Assembly: GCA_016208015.1 (NCBI GenBank) | Contig: JACQYW010000007.1 | Span: 1-64,000, forward strand | Source: Nitrosomonadales bacterium | Lineage (GTDB): Bacteria > Pseudomonadota > Gammaproteobacteria > Burkholderiales > Gallionellaceae | Direction of reading: 5' to 3' | Length of the DNA: 64,000 bases | Shown: positions 63,675 to 64,000 of the stretch, piece by piece | Position numbering within the stretch: the stretch's first letter is position 1 | Layout: every line of letters begins with the position of its first letter | Made by a program: the position numbers and the translations under genes | The notes under the pieces: model-generated | What the model saw: only the letters and a program-made list of their open reading frames with translations | Told to the model about the DNA's origin: nothing | Databases searched by the model: none

Positions 63675-64000
63675 TCAGTAGACTGCAGTTGCCTTGAAGG
63701 CTTCGATCGCGGCTGTCAACAATTTTTCGTTGTCTGCGGACAGGTCTTTGGTCGACTCGATCGCGTCGAACAATTCCTTGTTCTTGGATGCGAGATAAGC
63801 GTGCAGTGCCGACTCGAACGCCAGTGCCTTGGCAACCGGCACGTCGTCGAAGTAGCCCTTGTTCACTGCGAACAGGGTGGACGCCATCTTGGAGATGGAC
63901 AGCGGCGAGTACTGCAATTGCTTCATCAGTTCGGTCACCAGACGACCGCGCTCCAACTGTTTGCGGGTCGACTCGTCCAGGTCGGAAGCGAACTGCGCGA
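63675..64000 (-). CDS. atpA: ATP synthase F1 alpha subunit, C-terminal part (continues past the right edge)
   Basis: About 108 C-terminal residues are visible, beginning [20 protein letters not shown] and including [19 protein letters not shown] and [15 protein letters not shown]. Alpha subunits are about 513 residues, so roughly 400 residues lie beyond the window. It is followed by atpG, atpD and atpC. The rest of the operon (atpB, atpE, atpF, atpH) is expected to the right. Confidence 0.97.
   Translation of the reverse strand, partial: AQFASDLDESTRKQLERGRLVTELMKQLQYSPLSISKMASTLFAVNKGYFDDVPVAKALAFESALHAYLASKNKELFDAIESTKDLSADNEKLLTAAIEAFKATAVY

Overview
The window reads as a core-chromosome segment of a Gram-negative betaproteobacterium. 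A Nitrosomonadales/Gallionellaceae-like origin is my inference from gene order and protein style; no marker in the window proves it. It is gene-dense and mostly GC-rich, with two short AT-rich patches (about 41.50-41.95 kb and 48.99-49.46 kb). I saw no rRNA, tRNA or CRISPR array.

Layout. At 0-1.3 kb is an accessory edge: the probable end of an IS21-family element touches the stop codon of a StbD-like antitoxin gene, followed by a complete GNAT toxin/DUF1778 antitoxin pair. At 1.4-4.6 kb lie two small cysteine-cluster genes with leaderless-type starts, uppP, a rhodanese and a CDF metal exporter. At 4.6-9.3 kb is the nitrogen module glnA-(DUF4124)-ntrB-ntrC, with a recognisable sigma-54 promoter and an NtrC site upstream of glnA. 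From 28.9 kb down to 9.4 kb there is a long run of minus-strand genes: redoxin, trkA, trkH, pilG, pilH, pilI, pilJ, chpA, algH, ruvX, pyrB, the zinc-less dihydroorotase pyrX, oligopeptidase A, a DUF4124-glutaredoxin protein, xth and a phosphoesterase. This order resembles the pil-chp/algH/pyr region of Pseudomonas, but pilK and pyrR are missing here.

At 29-35 kb are rsmE, a FecR/OmpA secreted pair, a four-helix membrane protein, argA, a PAS-GGDEF protein and yggX. At 35-40 kb is a polyphosphate cluster (ppk, sixA, two-domain PPK2). At 40-43 kb a RelE/CopG toxin-antitoxin pair is joined to a gamma-carbonic anhydrase operon, followed by the active class II pyrC. At 43.7-48.1 kb is the envelope block rsmI|lppC-yraN-diaA/gmhA-BON-rfaE2-DUF971, equivalent to E. 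coli yraL-yraP. At 48.2-53.6 kb is the ubiquinone neighbourhood ubiE...ubiB, interrupted by an AT-rich nuclease-like gene and several small genes, with no ubiJ. At 53.7-64 kb are an orphan ParA ATPase, glmS, glmU, a 939-residue PAS/GAF/HD-GYP protein and the atpC-atpD-atpG-atpA end of the ATP synthase operon, which runs off the right edge.

Together the genes cover nitrogen control, twitching-motility chemosensing, pyrimidine synthesis, K+ uptake, polyphosphate metabolism, envelope precursor supply (UppP, GlmU, GlmS, LppC, RfaE2), respiration (Ubi, ATP synthase) and cyclic-di-GMP turnover. REP-like palindromes, two of them in REPIN arrangement, occupy intergenic gaps. I found no convincing new multigene defence or metabolic system. 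The most unusual items are the ubiE-coupled AT-rich nuclease-like gene, the covarying REPIN family and the insertion element abutting the StbD antitoxin.
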